Notes: a model not told the origin generated them from the letters alone. Shown: positions 40,956 to 53,190, counted from the first letter of the stretch. The stretch is 64,000 nt of DNA from Spirosoma telluris (GCA_003259005.1 QLII01000001.1:1054001-1118000), one strand, 5' to 3'. Program-made: numbers and translations.

Positions 40956-41930
40956 TTCCTGTGCCAACGAAACCGATGAAGCAGCTCAGTTTTTTCTGAA
41001 GGGGAATGTGCAACTTCAGAAGCGCGAATACAAGGAAGCGATTCGGTATTACTCGGAAGCGATCACTAAAAAGCCCGACTTTGCGGATGCGTATAACAAC
41101 CGGGCCTGGCTAAATTCCGAAACGATGATCGGGAGGGAGCGCTGGCTGATTATACACGGGCGATTGATGCCGATCCTGACTTTGGTACCGCTTATTATAA
41201 TCGGGCGGAGGTACGGCTGGAAATGGGGGATGCCAGCGGCAGTTTAGCCGACCTCGAACGGATCGAAAAACAATACCAGGATTCTACCTTTTACCAGACC
41301 CGGCTGGGCGATGCCTATGTTCGTCTCAACAAGGTGGCACAAGCTCAAACAGCCTATGATCGGGCCTTGCAGCTCAATCCGTCTACCGTAGAAGCATTAA
41401 CCAACCGGGGGGCTTTGTTTTACAGCCAGAAAGACTATAAAGCGGCAGAAGCCGATATTCGTCAGGCGCTGAAACTAAATCCCGATCAGGATGCGGCTCT
41501 GAATAACCTGAGTTTACTGCTGGCTCATGCCGGTAACTATGCCGAAGCACTAACTTATGTCGAAAAGGCATTAAGTCAACAAGCCCGGCAACCCTATTAC
41601 CTCAACAACAAAGCATATTTACTGTTGAAGCTTCATCGTCCGGCTGAGGCTTTGCCGCTGGTACAGGAATCCCTGCAACGCGATGGGCAGAATGCCTGGG
41701 CCCATCACACCCTGGGACTCTATTGGCTCGACCAGCAGCAAGCGGCTAAAGCCCTGTCCGAATTCCGAACGGCCGAGAAACTGGATGCATCGGTCGATCA
41801 ACTTTACTATTACATCGGTACGGCCGAGTTTGCAACGGGCAACAAAACCGCAGCCTGTGAAGCCTGGCAACGGGGGGCGTCGATTGGTGACGAACAGGCC
41901 AAACGTGAACGGGCGAGCCGTTGCCTGTAA
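40861..41930 (+). CDS. Tetratricopeptide-repeat lipoprotein (one frameshift)
   Basis: About 356 residues with roughly eight TPR units (for example AQFFLKGNVQLQKREYKEAI, YNRAEVRLEMGDASGSLADL, TNRGALFYSQKDYKAAEADI, HTLGLYWLDQQQAAKAL). The N-terminus has a hydrophobic stretch LFIIHCTLFIISC that ends like a lipobox, and this segment is encoded by the right arm of a palindromic repeat. ATGs at 40840 and 40861 are both open. One base is missing in the G run 41102-41104. Probably an envelope scaffold for protein complexes. Confidence 0.83.
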
Positions 41931-41937
41931 AATAGGA

Positions 41938-42008
41938 TGTATGATATAGGATGTAGGGTATATGCCTCTCTTTTTATCATATCATATATCATACATCCTA
42001 TATCATAC
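41938..42008. repeat. Word palindrome (ATGATATAGGATGTA type)
   Basis: The left arm has GATGTATGATATAGGATGTA; the right arm has ATCATATATCATACATCC and TATATCATACAT. It lies between the ends of convergent genes. Confidence 0.8.
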
Positions 42009-42014
42009 ATACAC

Positions 42015-42424
42015 TCATGCCTTGCTCTCAGGATACACTTTTTTGTGCTGGGTAACCAAGGTTTTGTATTGTTCGGGCGTCAGAATGGTTTTATAGGCCA
42101 GCACTTTTTCGTCTTCGACACCAATTGCCAGCGCGCGTAACTTTTTCTGATTCATCCCGAGGCTTTCAGTTTTTTTACCCCCTCGTTGTAGTTAATAACA
42201 GCCTTAGTGATAATCTCTTTAGCTTTGGGAAGTTGCTGATCGGTTAATTTCAGTCGTTGTTTATCGGCTTTGATGACCGCTTTAATAATCATGCCGACGG
42301 TTGCTCCATTGTTGAGGAACACAAATTTTTCGTTCTCAACCGATTGAGTAGCCGCAGGTTTCTGCGCTATCGTAAGGGTTGAGGAGACAAACAGGATGGC
42401 AATGGCAATAAACAGGTGTTTCAT
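42015..42424 (-). CDS. Small exported protein, Spy/LTxxQ-like (one frameshift)
   Basis: About 136 residues. The signal peptide is MKHLFIAIAILFVSSTLTIAQ. The mature part is helical and basic, with LTDQQLPKAKEIITKAV and, after the break, ALAIGVEDEKVLAYKTIL and LTPEQYKTLVTQHKKV, which resemble the LTxxQ repeats of Spy/CpxP-type periplasmic proteins. The break is one base short in the C run 42155-42157. The family link is tentative; export is well supported. Confidence 0.65.
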
Positions 42425-42518
42425 GATTAGAAAGAGAGTTGGGCAGCTTTATTCGATTGTGGGGCTGGCGGATCGTAATGTTCGTTTAATTTGACCCCTG
42501 TACCCTATTTTTGTCAGG

Positions 42519-42631
42519 CACTAGTACTCTTCCAATTTAGATTCTTTTGATTCTACTAGATTCTCTTGATCCTATCGTACTGATAATCAGCTACTATATA
42601 ATCAAAAGAATCTATTTTGGCAAAGCACTAG
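42519..42631. repeat. GATTCTA-family element, copy C
   Basis: The right end, read on the - strand, is CTAGTGCTTTGCCAAAAT then AGATTCT, matching copies A and B. The left end CACTAGTACTCTTCCAATTT then AGATTCT is an imperfect inverted copy. The body has GATTCTACTAGATTCT and TATCGTACTGAT, shared with copy A. Confidence 0.75.
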
Positions 42632-42640
42632 CCATCAACA

Positions 42641-43214
42641 CTACTTTTTTAACTGATTGATGGGAGGACCTACTCGTTTAAATCCATGCTCCTCCCGAAA
42701 CTTGTCCTGTTCTGCTTCACTCATTGTTTTGAGTGCTCCTTCGCTTACCTTTTGGAAAAACGCTTCCATTTTACCCGCTGGCTGGAAAGTCATCAATAAC
42801 CGGCCATCACCCTTGCCTATCTTGGCAAAACAATGCGGTACGTTTCGTGGGCCAAACACAGTATCACCAGCCTTCGCCTGGTGGATTACATCACCAACCT
42901 TTATCAAAAATTCTCCTTCCAGCACATACCACATTTCATCCTGATCAAAGTGGGTGTGAAGAGCAGGTCCACCTTCTTTAACGCGACTGGATTCATACAC
43001 GTACAAATCCCATTGGTGTCTTTAGTCGATACCTTCGTCATAAAGGTATCTCCATCAAAAAGGGAAATGGCATGATTGAATCGGTCCTTCCCGCATCAAC
43101 TTTAAACCCTTTATCCACTCGGTAGTTTTTTAGGGTGTCCGCAGCCCATAAAAAGGGGGAAGCCAGAAAGGTAGCTGTTGCGAAACCGGCTCTTAGAAAG
43201 CTATTTCGTTGCAT
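42641..43214 (-). CDS. Exported cupin-domain protein (two frameshifts)
   Basis: About 192 residues. The N-terminus MQRNSFLRAGFATATFLAS looks like an export signal. The cupin core is HTHFDQDEMWYVLEGEFLIK with VGDVIHQAKAGDTVFGPRNVPH, giving the usual His/Glu metal ligands. The end is RLLMTFQPAGKMEAFFQKVS. One base is missing at 43086-43087 and one in the C run 43010-43012. Substrate unknown. Confidence 0.8.
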
Positions 43215-43359
43215 AGTAGTGTAAGATTTATCTTCAAGATTGGGTCATTTCAAGGAACTAGTTACGAATGAACTAGAATTTGCAACACCGTTGGAGAGTT
43301 GTTTAGCCAGTGGTCACTAACGCTGCATTTTCTGTGGTGAAAAAAGGTAGTGGATACGC

Positions 43360-44961
43360 TCACTGTTTAGTGCTGGCCTCCGTCGATACCCGTTTCAGGT
43401 CCAGATCCTGGAAATCGAAACTAAAATCGGTGAGGGGCGAAATGGGTTTCATGTTGATGGATGCGGGTTTCTGATTCTCGTCGGTCTGGAAGGTAACATA
43501 AGCATCGGCATCGAAACTACGATTGGTCCATTTGACAATGAAGGTGTTGTTCTTATAGTAAAACAATTCCCCCGTCAGCTTGGGCGACCGAAGCGACTGG
43601 AACCATTGTTTCCCATTCTTCAGGCTGATCACCACATCCCCAAACCAGGCATCGTGATAGGTGCCCATGTACATCGCGAAGTTTACCGGAGTCGTATTGG
43701 CTTTTTGTTCCTTTTCAATGGTTTCCCAGATTCCTTTCGTAATCGCATCGGCTTCGTCCTGGCCTTTTTTTACCCGTTCGCTGTAGACTTTAATCCAGTC
43801 GGTAGGGTAACCCCCAGATAGCTATCCTTAATCGTATTGGTGATCGAGCTAAAGGCAGCGCCGGATTGCTGATTGGTGAAGACGATAATCCCTACCTGAA
43901 GTTCGGGGAGTAAGGTTACCTGGGTGACCATACCTGCGAGGCCACCCGTATGGGTTACCTGTTTGTAGCCTTTCACATCGCTTAAACCCCAGCCTAACCC
44001 ATACGCGGAGAAGTGGGTATTGTAGGGAGGAATAGGGGTAGGGCTTACTGGAAGAATGGTTTGCGCGCCCCACATATCGGCCTGCCGTTTCTCGCTGAAC
44101 AACTGTTTGCTACCATTCTCCCCATACTTACCCTGTTGAGTTGCATCATGACCCATTTGCTCATATCCGCTACGCTGGAGTTGATGCCCCCCGCCGAATA
44201 ACCGAACCGAAACATGTCCCGGCTGATCACCTGTACCTTTCCGTTCACGGGGGCGTGGGCATCAATGACATTGACTTTATCGGCCAGACGGCTGTAACTG
44301 CCCGCACTTCGGTTCATGCCTAAAGGTTTCATGATCCGTTCCTCTACAAACACTTCCCAGGGTTTTCCACTGACCCGTTCGATCACCTCACCCGCCACCA
44401 TATAGAGCAGGTTATCATAATCATACTTCGTCCGAAAACCCGACACCGGTTTCAGGTAGCGGAGATTATGAATAATGTCTTTCATGGTGAAATTACTGGA
44501 ATCGGGCCAGAACATCAGATCCCCGGCACCCAGTCCCAGGCCGCTTCGGTGGGTGAGTAAATCCCGGATGGTAAAAGCCTCGGTCACGTAGGGATCATAC
44601 ATTCGAAACTCGGGGATGTAGTCGATTACCTTATCATCCCAGGTTAGTTTACCCTCGTCCATCAGGATCGCCAGGGCTGCCGAGGTGAACGCCTTGCTAT
44701 TCGACGCAATACCGAACAGGGTATGTTCATCGACTTTTCCCCCGTTTTCAGAGAACGAACCCCGTATCCTTTGCTATGAATGACCTTCCCATCTTTGATA
44801 ACCGCAACAGCAATGCCCGGTACATCGAAGGTGGTTAAGGTTTTCTGGACCAGCGCGTCGATTTGAGGGGAGGAGATACCCTGAGCCGTAGCGAGGGAAA
44901 AAGACAGAACCTCCAGAAGAAGGATAAAGCAGGCGATTGATTGATGGAGACGTTTGTTCAT
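43360..44961 (-). CDS. Beta-lactamase/class C-like serine hydrolase with DUF3471-type C-terminus (three frameshifts)
   Basis: About 534 residues from MNKRLHQS (44961). The signal is ACFILLLEVLSFSLATAQG. The penicillin-binding fold shows GIASNSKAFTSAAL (SxxK nucleophile), YDYDNLLYMVAGEVIE (Tyr-x-Asn), and HTGGLAGMVTQVTLLP near the third motif. The C-terminal domain (NFAMYMGTYHDAWFGD... FDFQDLDLKR) resembles DUF3471. Missing bases are near 44737-44745, at 44131-44133 and at 43805-43807. Such proteins are usually esterases or D-amino-peptidases rather than antibiotic-resistance enzymes. Confidence 0.85.
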
Positions 44962-45007
44962 GAGCTGGTGATTCGGAACAGAGGATTGGTTAACAAAGAA
45001 AGTAAAT

Positions 45008-46810
45008 TTACCCGGATACCGGCAGCGTGAAAAGAAACTGTCGCATATCAACTATAACTATAGTTTTAGTTGGTTGATCATAGATTTTTAACTGCGCTTT
45101 ATAGGCTAGAAACTGTTCCTGATTACTTCGTTTGTCTGTCTTTATCTCCAGTAATTTTGCCTGCTTGCCTGGCAGGAAGAAGTCGGGGAGGAGGGAACGG
45201 AGGGTTTCGTGGGTAGCGGCTATCTGATACGGAATCTTCGCATCGGCAGCCGTATTACGGGCGGTGTAGCCGTGGGGGGTTTCGAAATAGGTTTCGAGTT
45301 CAGGTTGACGACTAGGCCCGTCGATCATCCGAAAGATGTGCCCCCCATCATTGTTGAGCAACACAATTCGTAGGTTAGAGGGCACAGGTGCCGACCAAAG
45401 GGCATTCCGGTCGTAGAAGAAGGCAACATCGCCAATAATTAGCGTCACGAGCTGATCGGTAGTAAGAGCCGCACCCAGGGCCGTACTTAAACAGCCGTCG
45501 ATACCACTCATCCCCGATTTGCTGATACACTTATCTCCTGTTGTTCAGTCAGCCCACAGAGGTTTGCATACCGCACCGGCATACTATTGGCCAGGTGGAG
45601 GATCGACTGGTTGGGAGTTGCTCCAGCACCAATTGAACCGCTGACCAGTCGGTCAGGGTTGGTTAGCCTGGGCAAGGGTTTGTTCGACCAGTCGGGCTGC
45701 CTTTCGATCCGCCTGTTGCCAGCTTGTCAGAAACTCATGGGATTCATCGTCATCATCACCCTGCAAAAATTGCTGGTAGTCGAGATCCACGAAAAGTTTT
45801 TCTAAAAACGACAGAGGTTCCGACGGGATGAGGGTTGTTAAGCTCTGGAACGAATCCGTAATGCGGTCGACCGCCGGTTGACTATGCCAATGGCGTGAGG
45901 CCGGATACTGCCTGAAAAACGTTTTGAGGTTTCGGGTCAGGAGCGAATTGCCAATCGTGATCAGTAAATCAGGCCGTAGAATTTCGGCCTGTTGTTCGCT
46001 GATGCCTGAGAGGAAGGTATCCGTATGGGTAATAAATCGATCATTGACGGGGAGATTACTCACGATTTCTCCGACAATGGGAACCCCCAGTTCCACACTG
46101 ATTTTAGTAAGGACATCCAGTAGAGCCGGGTTGCGTGGTAACTGCCCTACGGCAATCAGTTTCCGTTCGCTGCGTTCCCATTCATCCAATAAGGTATGCC
46201 ATGTTTCCGGGGATAAGGTTGGACTTGCGGGAAGGGTCGTAATCAATCGTACCCGTTCCGATTGGAAGGGTTCATTGGCACTGGGGTAGAACGGTTCCCG
46301 AAGAGGGACGTTTAGATGGACTGGCCCGGCTGGATCGAGCTGACTGAGGGAGACAGCTTCATTCACCGATCGTTCTATAAACCAGCGCGCATCAGGGTGG
46401 GTATAGTCGGCAGGAAGATCATAACTGCGTTTTACCTGATTGCCGAACAGATTCACCTGATCCATCGTTTGGCCATCCTGCTGATGGAGCCACTCGTGCG
46501 GGCGGTCGGCAGTCAGGAGGAGGAGGGGTACCTGCTGAAAATAGGCTTCGGCAACGGCAGGGGCCAGATTATAGACAGCACTCCCGGAGGTGCAGATAAT
46601 GGCTACGGGTTTGTGTCGTTGCTGGGCCATACCCAGGGCCACAAAACCTGCTGATCGTTCGTCGGCCATCACGCGTACCCGCAAGTGGGGGTGACGTACC
46701 ACGGCCAGGGTTAAGGGAGCCGATCGGGAGCCCGGTGAAACCACCACATCCGTAATTCCTTTTAGATACAGTAACTCGGCAATGTTGACAATTGGCTGAA
46801 GAACGGGCAT
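45008..46810 (-). CDS. menD: 2-succinyl-5-enolpyruvyl-6-hydroxy-3-cyclohexene-1-carboxylate synthase (three frameshifts)
   Basis: Thiamine-diphosphate enzyme of menaquinone synthesis, about 600 residues. The N-terminal domain has VVVSPGSRSAPLTLAV, ADERSAGFVALGMAQ and AIICTSGSAVYNLAPAVAEA. The middle domain has SILHLANSMPVRYANLCG (restored). The cofactor-binding C-terminal domain reads GMSGIDGCLSTALGAA, then IGDVAFFYDRNALW and LNNDGGHIFRM. Missing bases are at G runs 45655-45657 and 45613-45615 and in the C run 45512-45515. No other men gene lies next to it. A TonB-family gene diverges upstream. Confidence 0.93.
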
Positions 46811-47028
46811 AGTTTAGTCGGCGAAATAGCAATAGACTACAAACATAAGCCCGAAACGGCATCGGCTGTCCGGCTTTCTATCGTAGATTTTCTGTTACTT
46901 TGCTTAGAGGAACACCATCAATCACGGAAACCGTAAACGATGCGTTGGTTTTTAACGTTATTGAACAAACGTTAATGATTCCTGTCTCCCAATCCCTGAC
47001 CACCCTTGATAATCCCTGATAATAAGTT

Positions 47029-47972
47029 ATGAACCGCATTACCTACGAGAACGAGGACGAAATTCGGGTTAAATCCTTAGCCGGAACGATTGTTATCAAT
47101 GTACTACTGATAGCCATTCTCTTACTAGTCAAGCTATCTCAGACGGTACCGAATCCACCCCCGATTCAGTTTGTGGAGGTTAACTTCGGTACAGATGCCC
47201 GCGGGAGTGGTCGGATTCAAACGTATAATAAGGCGTCGGATTCACCGAATAAAGAGGAGGTGAAAGCCGCTGAAAAGCGACCTAATCCGAAAATCAATAC
47301 AACCCCACGGGTTGAAAAGACACGGGCAACGCCATCCCCAAAGGTAGAAGACGCAAAACCAGCTAAAACGGCCACGGAAAAACCGATCATTGCCAGTAAA
47401 GCTGAAAGCCCGGTAACAACCCCTGAACGCCCCGAAGCCAAGCGGGTTGAATCGCCCAAAGCAACGGCACCGGCTGAACGACCAGCCCCTGTTACCCCAC
47501 CTAAAAAAGTGGAGACGGTAAATAATGATGCCCTGTTCAAAAAATCGTCGGGTGGGGGTGGTTCTAATGGTACAGTAGGGAAAGCGGCCGGTACTGGTGG
47601 TAATAATAACGGGGATGATGCCAGTGGCGTAGGGGATAAGGGCAACCCCAATGGTAAAATTAATGCGAAAGAGTTTTATGGTACGCCGGGTGGGGCACCT
47701 ACAGGGGTAGCGTTCGATGTATCGGGCTGGTCGCTGGCCAGCCGGCCGAGTATTACTGATGACTCTGACGAGACGGGTAAAATTGTTTTCCAGATAAAAG
47801 TGGATGAGAGTGGGGATATTATCAATGTCCGCCAGTTGCAAAGTACCGTGAGTCCTTCGGTTAGCGAAGTATACCGGAAAGCGGTTCAAAAACTTCGCCT
47901 GAGGCCGAAAGGGGGTCAACTCCACCCACAGCGACGGGTACGATTACTTTTATCATAAAGTCTAAAGATTAA
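47029..47972 (+). CDS. TonB-family energy transducer (one frameshift near the end)
   Basis: About 314 residues. A cytoplasmic N-terminus is followed by one membrane span (GTIVINVLLIAILLLVKL), a long Pro/Lys/Glu/Ala-rich periplasmic linker, a Gly/Asn-rich stretch and a TonB C-terminal domain (GKIVFQIKVDESGDIINVRQ). As given the frame stops at 47958; one more G in the G5 run 47911-47915 gives the conserved ending STPPTATGTITFIIKS and a stop at 47970-47972. It is predicted to couple the proton-motive force to outer-membrane transport or gliding machinery. Confidence 0.85.
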
Positions 47973-48042
47973 TGACTCGTTATTGGTTATTGGGTTATTT
48001 ATTAGCCGTACTAACCAATAACCAATAACCAATAACCAATCA
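47972..48042. repeat. Word palindrome (AACCAATAACC type)
   Basis: The left arm has GTTATTGGTTATTGGGTTATT; the right arm has AACCAATAACCAATAACC and AATAACCAAT. It fills the gap between the TonB-family gene and folC. Confidence 0.85.
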
Positions 48043-49328
48043 ATGGAGTACCGGAAGCGATCGATTATCTCTATAGTCGGCTCCCCGTTTTTCACCGGAT
48101 TGGCGCAAAAGCGATCAAACCCGGTTTAGGCAATACCCTTGCGCTTTGCGAAGCCCTCGGCAATCCGCAGGATCAGTTTCGTAGTATTCATGTGGGCGGA
48201 ACGAATGGGAAAGGAAGTAGCTCGCACATGCTGGCGGCTATCTATCAGTCGGCGGGTTACCGGGTGGGGTTGTATACCTCCCCCCATCTCCAATCCTTTA
48301 CCGAACGCATTCGTCTAAATGGTCAGCCAATGCCTGAGGCTGACGTTGCGCGTTTTGTTGACGAACATCAGGCGCTGATCGAATCGGTTGAACCCTCTTT
48401 TTTTGAAGTGACGGTTGCCATGGCGTTTGCTTATTTTGCGCAACAGAAGGTTGACCTGGCTATTATCGAGGTTGGGTTGGGTGGGCGGCTCGACTCCACG
48501 AATGTGATTACCCCCGAAGCCTCACTCATTACGAACATCGGCTACGATCATACCGATATTCTGGGAGAGACCCTGCCCGAAATAGCGGCCGAAAAAGCCG
48601 GAATTATTAAAGCCCGTGTCCCCGTTATTATCGGGGACACGCATCCTGAAACGGAGTTCGTCTTTCGTAAAACCGCTACCGATTTAAACGCCCCCATCCT
48701 GTTTGTTGATCAATTGTATACGGTTGAGGATGCCGGTATTGTGGCCGGAAAACGGCAGGTTGAGGTCGTTTATGCTGGTAAGTCGATGGTTTCCTTAGAG
48801 CTGGATTTGCTGGGCATCTACCAACTGCATAATGTGGGTGGTGTGCTGGCTATCGTTGGCGTGCTTGAGTCGGTGTGGCCGGTTTCGTTGGATGCTGTAC
48901 AGCGAGGGCTTTCTTCCGTTACCACCCTGACCGGTTTAAAAGGTCGTTTCCAGACGTTGCAGGAGCAGTCCAGAGTGATTGCCGATACGGCCCATAATCA
49001 ACCTGGATTAGTCTCTCTGTTTGAAACGATTCAAACGATACCGTATCAAACCTTACGGATTGTGATTGGTCTGGTAGCGGACAAAGACCGATCAAAAGTG
49101 CTGGCTGTACTACCGCAGGAAGCCGTTTACTATTTCTGTCAGGCTCATACGCCCCGCTCGTTTCCTGCCAGTTTATTACAGGCGGAGGCTGCCCATACAG
49201 GTCTCATAGGGGAGGTATTTACCGATGTAAACGATGCCCTTTCTGCCGCCCTCAATGAGGCTTCCCCTAGTGATTTAATTCTGATAACGGGCAGTAATTA
49301 CACCATTGCCGAATTAACAAATTTATAA
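48043..49328 (+). CDS. folC: Folylpolyglutamate synthase / dihydrofolate synthase (one frameshift)
   Basis: Mur-ligase-type enzyme of about 428 residues that adds glutamate to folates. The start MEYRKAIDYLYSRLPVFHRIG (48043, restored) is typical. The ATP loop is HVGGTNGKGSSSHMLAA; YTSPHLQSFTERIRLNG, LAIIEVGLGGRLDSTNV and NIGYDHTDILGETLPEIAAE follow. The C-terminal domain has DTAHNQPGLVSL and LVADKDRSKVL. One G is missing at 48057. It ends two bases before trmB. Confidence 0.94.
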
Positions 49329-49330
49329 CC

Positions 49331-49993
49331 GTGACGCGTAGAAAATCCCAGTTCTTTCTGCAAAATGCTGAAAGTCAAAATGTTATTGAAGTTGGTAAGC
49401 CTATTTACAAAACTATTCGCGGCCGTTGGCGGACCGATTATTTTAGGAATGAAAATCCGATCGTTCTGGAGTTAGCCTGTGGAAAAGGAGAGTATACCGT
49501 AGGGCTTGCCCAGGCCTTTCCCGATAAAAACTTTATTGGGGTTGATATTAAAGGAGACCGAATCGCCAGGGGCTCGAAGGCGGCTCAGGAACTGGGATTG
49601 ACAAATGTTGCCTTCTTACGAACAGACATTAATTTCCTGCATGAGTTTTTTGCCGAACAGGAAGTAAACGAAATCTGGATCACCTTTCCTGATCCACAGC
49701 CTCGTTCCAGGCAGGAAAAGCATCGACTGACGCATCCTCGTTTTTTAACTATGTATAAGGACTTACTCGTAGCAGGAGGGACGCTGCATTTGAAGACAGA
49801 CAGTCCTGAATTATTTGCGTATAGTTTGGAACAGGTTCAGGTAATGGGTTGTACTGATTTACAATCGACAACTGACTTATATAATTCACAGTTGAATACA
49901 ATTCACATCGGTATAAAGACTACATACGAACAGATCTTCTTCAATAAGGGATTTACAATAAACTATTTACAATGTAAAATGGGTGTGATTTAA
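49331..49993 (+). CDS. trmB: tRNA (guanine-N7-)-methyltransferase
   Basis: Intact 220-residue SAM-dependent enzyme that methylates G46 of tRNA. The SAM loop is VLELACGKGEYTVGLA, then NFIGVDIKGDRIARG. The family signature is ITFPDPQPRSRQEKHRLTHP, and the end KTTYEQIFFNKGFTI is typical. The start codon is GTG at 49331, two bases after folC, so the two are likely cotranscribed. The 3' end overlaps the terminator hairpin. Confidence 0.95.
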   Translation: MTRRKSQFFLQNAESQNVIEVGKPIYKTIRGRWRTDYFRNENPIVLELACGKGEYTVGLAQAFPDKNFIGVDIKGDRIARGSKAAQELGLTNVAFLRTDINFLHEFFAEQEVNEIWITFPDPQPRSRQEKHRLTHPRFLTMYKDLLVAGGTLHLKTDSPELFAYSLEQVQVMGCTDLQSTTDLYNSQLNTIHIGIKTTYEQIFFNKGFTINYLQCKMGVI

Positions 49994-50010
49994 CTTAATC
50001 ACACCCATTT
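49977..50010. terminator. Bidirectional terminator between trmB and gap
   Basis: The arms AAATGGGTGTGATT and AATCACACCCATTT are perfect 14-mers around a six-base loop, flanked by A and T runs on either strand. The flanking genes converge, so it can serve both. Confidence 0.85.
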
Positions 50011-50088
50011 GTAAATTTACATAAACAATCTAATTAACTGCAATTTAACTTAATACACAATAGATCTTACAGTTAAAAGGTTACAGAC

Positions 50089-51360
<1,272 letters not shown>

Positions 51361-51765
51361 CTTTTCTTCTTATCGCTGTAGAGTAGGGGCAAAGTCCACT
51401 ATATAGTTACTCTAAACTGGTTAGAATAGGATGATTTTGGAGATTTTAGTAATACGTTTTTTTAGATATGTTAATATTTGAACCTACACTGATTTCTTTT
51501 AAGAACATACTATATACTTAACTCTAAACCCATGAATCATTAGCATTTGCATTATATTACTCAGTAGTAAGCTTAACTGTTTGCTAGCATTCTGGCTGTT
51601 GATCGATCCGTCAAATAGCCTTTAGCAGGTTTCTATAATTCATTGCATACTCGTTAGTCAAAATAGAGAGTATTTGACGAGTATATTAAGCTAAGCCCTA
51701 CTAAAATTAGCACAGATGACAGAATATACACAGGAACCATTAAACTTCCATTATCTACCGCTCCG
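51361..51765. other. Intergenic stretch with no gene recognised
   Basis: About 400 bases, AT-rich, stop codons in all frames, no hairpin of note. I see no supported feature here. Confidence 0.5.
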
Positions 51766-51915
51766 GCGCCGGGCTGTTATATGTTCTTGATTTATGCCCA
51801 TGAACTTGACTTTTAAAATGGCTTGCCTTTCCCCCAAACTCCCCAAAGGGGGAGAAAACCCACTTCGGAATCCTCTCGCTGGGGGTTAAACAAACCAGAA
51901 CTTAACAGCCCGGCG
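51766..51915. repeat. MITE-like nested inverted repeat
   Basis: The outer arms are close to complementary: CGCCGGGCTGTTATATGTTCT at the left and AGAACTTAACAGCCCGGCGG at the right. Nested inside are CCCCCAAACTCCCC / AAAGGGGGAG and TCGCTGGGGGTT. It is C/G-rich within an AT-rich gap and has no ORF. Confidence 0.6.
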
Positions 51916-52002
51916 GACCTAGCGACACGACCCAGTGAAGGCTGTTTCTCATCACCAGTCTATATAAGCCACTAGCTGAAGTCGCATCATCAATTAACTG
52001 CG

Positions 52003-52209
52003 ATGCTTCATTATCGCTTAGACTTATCTGGGAACGACCATGATCTTGAAAACTCACTCTGCATATTTGGCTTTCCCTATGATCATTTTGATAGTACGTG
52101 CGCTCCTAGAGATTATCAACTTTTCAAAATAACCCGTGTTATTATGGCCTTAAAGCGTCCAGATTTAATCCCAATGGATGTAGGTACCAGACCAGTCTAT
52201 CACAAATAA
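52003..52209 (+). CDS. Doubtful ORF, 68 residues
   Basis: Begins MLHYRLDLSGNDHDLENSL. No motif, signal or membrane span is recognised, and it stands alone in a long AT-rich gap before dapD. Overlapping frames are equally open (a 30-residue hydrophobic ORF begins inside it). Listed for completeness; probably not a gene. Confidence 0.2.
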   Translation: MLHYRLDLSGNDHDLENSLCIFGFPYDHFDSTCAPRDYQLFKITRVIMALKRPDLIPMDVGTRPVYHK

Positions 52210-52375
52210 TTTTGGCTTATATTACAAGTATACATGTCTTATTATTACCTTTGAAAAACCAGAACAAGAAAGAACTATAATATTGATGTACAACAATATA
52301 AAATTTGGCACTAAAAGTTAAATACTTACTATTCAAGTAGTTATATCATTATTTATAAATCTTTACTTTACTTAC

Positions 52376-53190
52376 ATGACTAGCAAAATTGAGGAAATTT
52401 GGACCAATCGTGAGTTATTGGCAAAACATGAGTCTACAGATATTATAAAAGAGGTAATTAATAAATTAGATAGAGGGGAGCTCCGGGTAGCTAATCCGCC
52501 AGCTATCGAAGGGGGAGAATGGACGGTAAATGAGTGGGTCAAAAAAGCAATTCTTCTCTATTTCATCAGCCAGCAAATGAAGACGGAAGAAGTAGGGATC
52601 TTCACCTTCAATGACAAGATCCCTCTAAAAACTAATTTTGCCGAAGCGAAGGTTCGCGCAGTACCGCCTGCTGTTGCCCGCTATGGTTCATACCAGGCAC
52701 CCGGTGTTATCCTGATGCCATCCTATGTAAACATTGGTGCCTACGTAGATGAACGTACTATGGTGGACACCTGGGCAACCGTAGGGAGTTGCGCTCAGAT
52801 TGGCAAAGATGTTCATCTTAGTGGGGGAGTAGGAATAGGGGGGTATTGGAGCCACCCCAGGCAGCACCCGTAATCATTGAAGATGGCGCTTTTATTGGAT
52901 CAAGATGTATAGTGGTAGAAGGGGCTCGAATTGGTAAACGAGCCGTGCTGGGAGCAGGGGTTACTATAACGGGCTCTTCAAAGATCATAGATGTAACGGG
53001 AGCTACGCCCGTCGAGTATAAAGGCTATGTTCCTGCTAACTCAGTGGTGATTCCAGGAAGTTATGCTAAACAATTCCCGGCTGGCGAATTCCACGTTCCC
53101 TGCGCTATTATTATTGGGCAACGAAAAGCATCTACAGATTTAAAAACGTCGCTGAATGATGCGCTTCGCGAAAACAATGTATCCGTATAG
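52376..53190 (+). CDS. dapD: 2,3,4,5-tetrahydropyridine-2,6-dicarboxylate N-succinyltransferase (one frameshift)
   Basis: Lysine/diaminopimelate pathway enzyme of about 271 residues with a left-handed beta-helix. The N-terminus has IEEIWTNRELL; RAVPPAVARYGSYQAPGVIL, YVNIGAYVDERTMVDTWATV and GSCAQIGKDVHLSGGVGIGG are family landmarks. After the break come VLEPPQAAPVIIEDGAFIGS and SRCIVVEGARIGKRAVLGAG. The break is a G6 run at 52838-52843 that should be G7. Confidence 0.94.

Noticed and set aside
51361..52375. Hidden tRNA or small RNA in the long gap before dapD
   Set aside because: I looked for acceptor-stem and T-loop words and saw none; nothing can be supported beyond the inverted repeat at 51766-51915.
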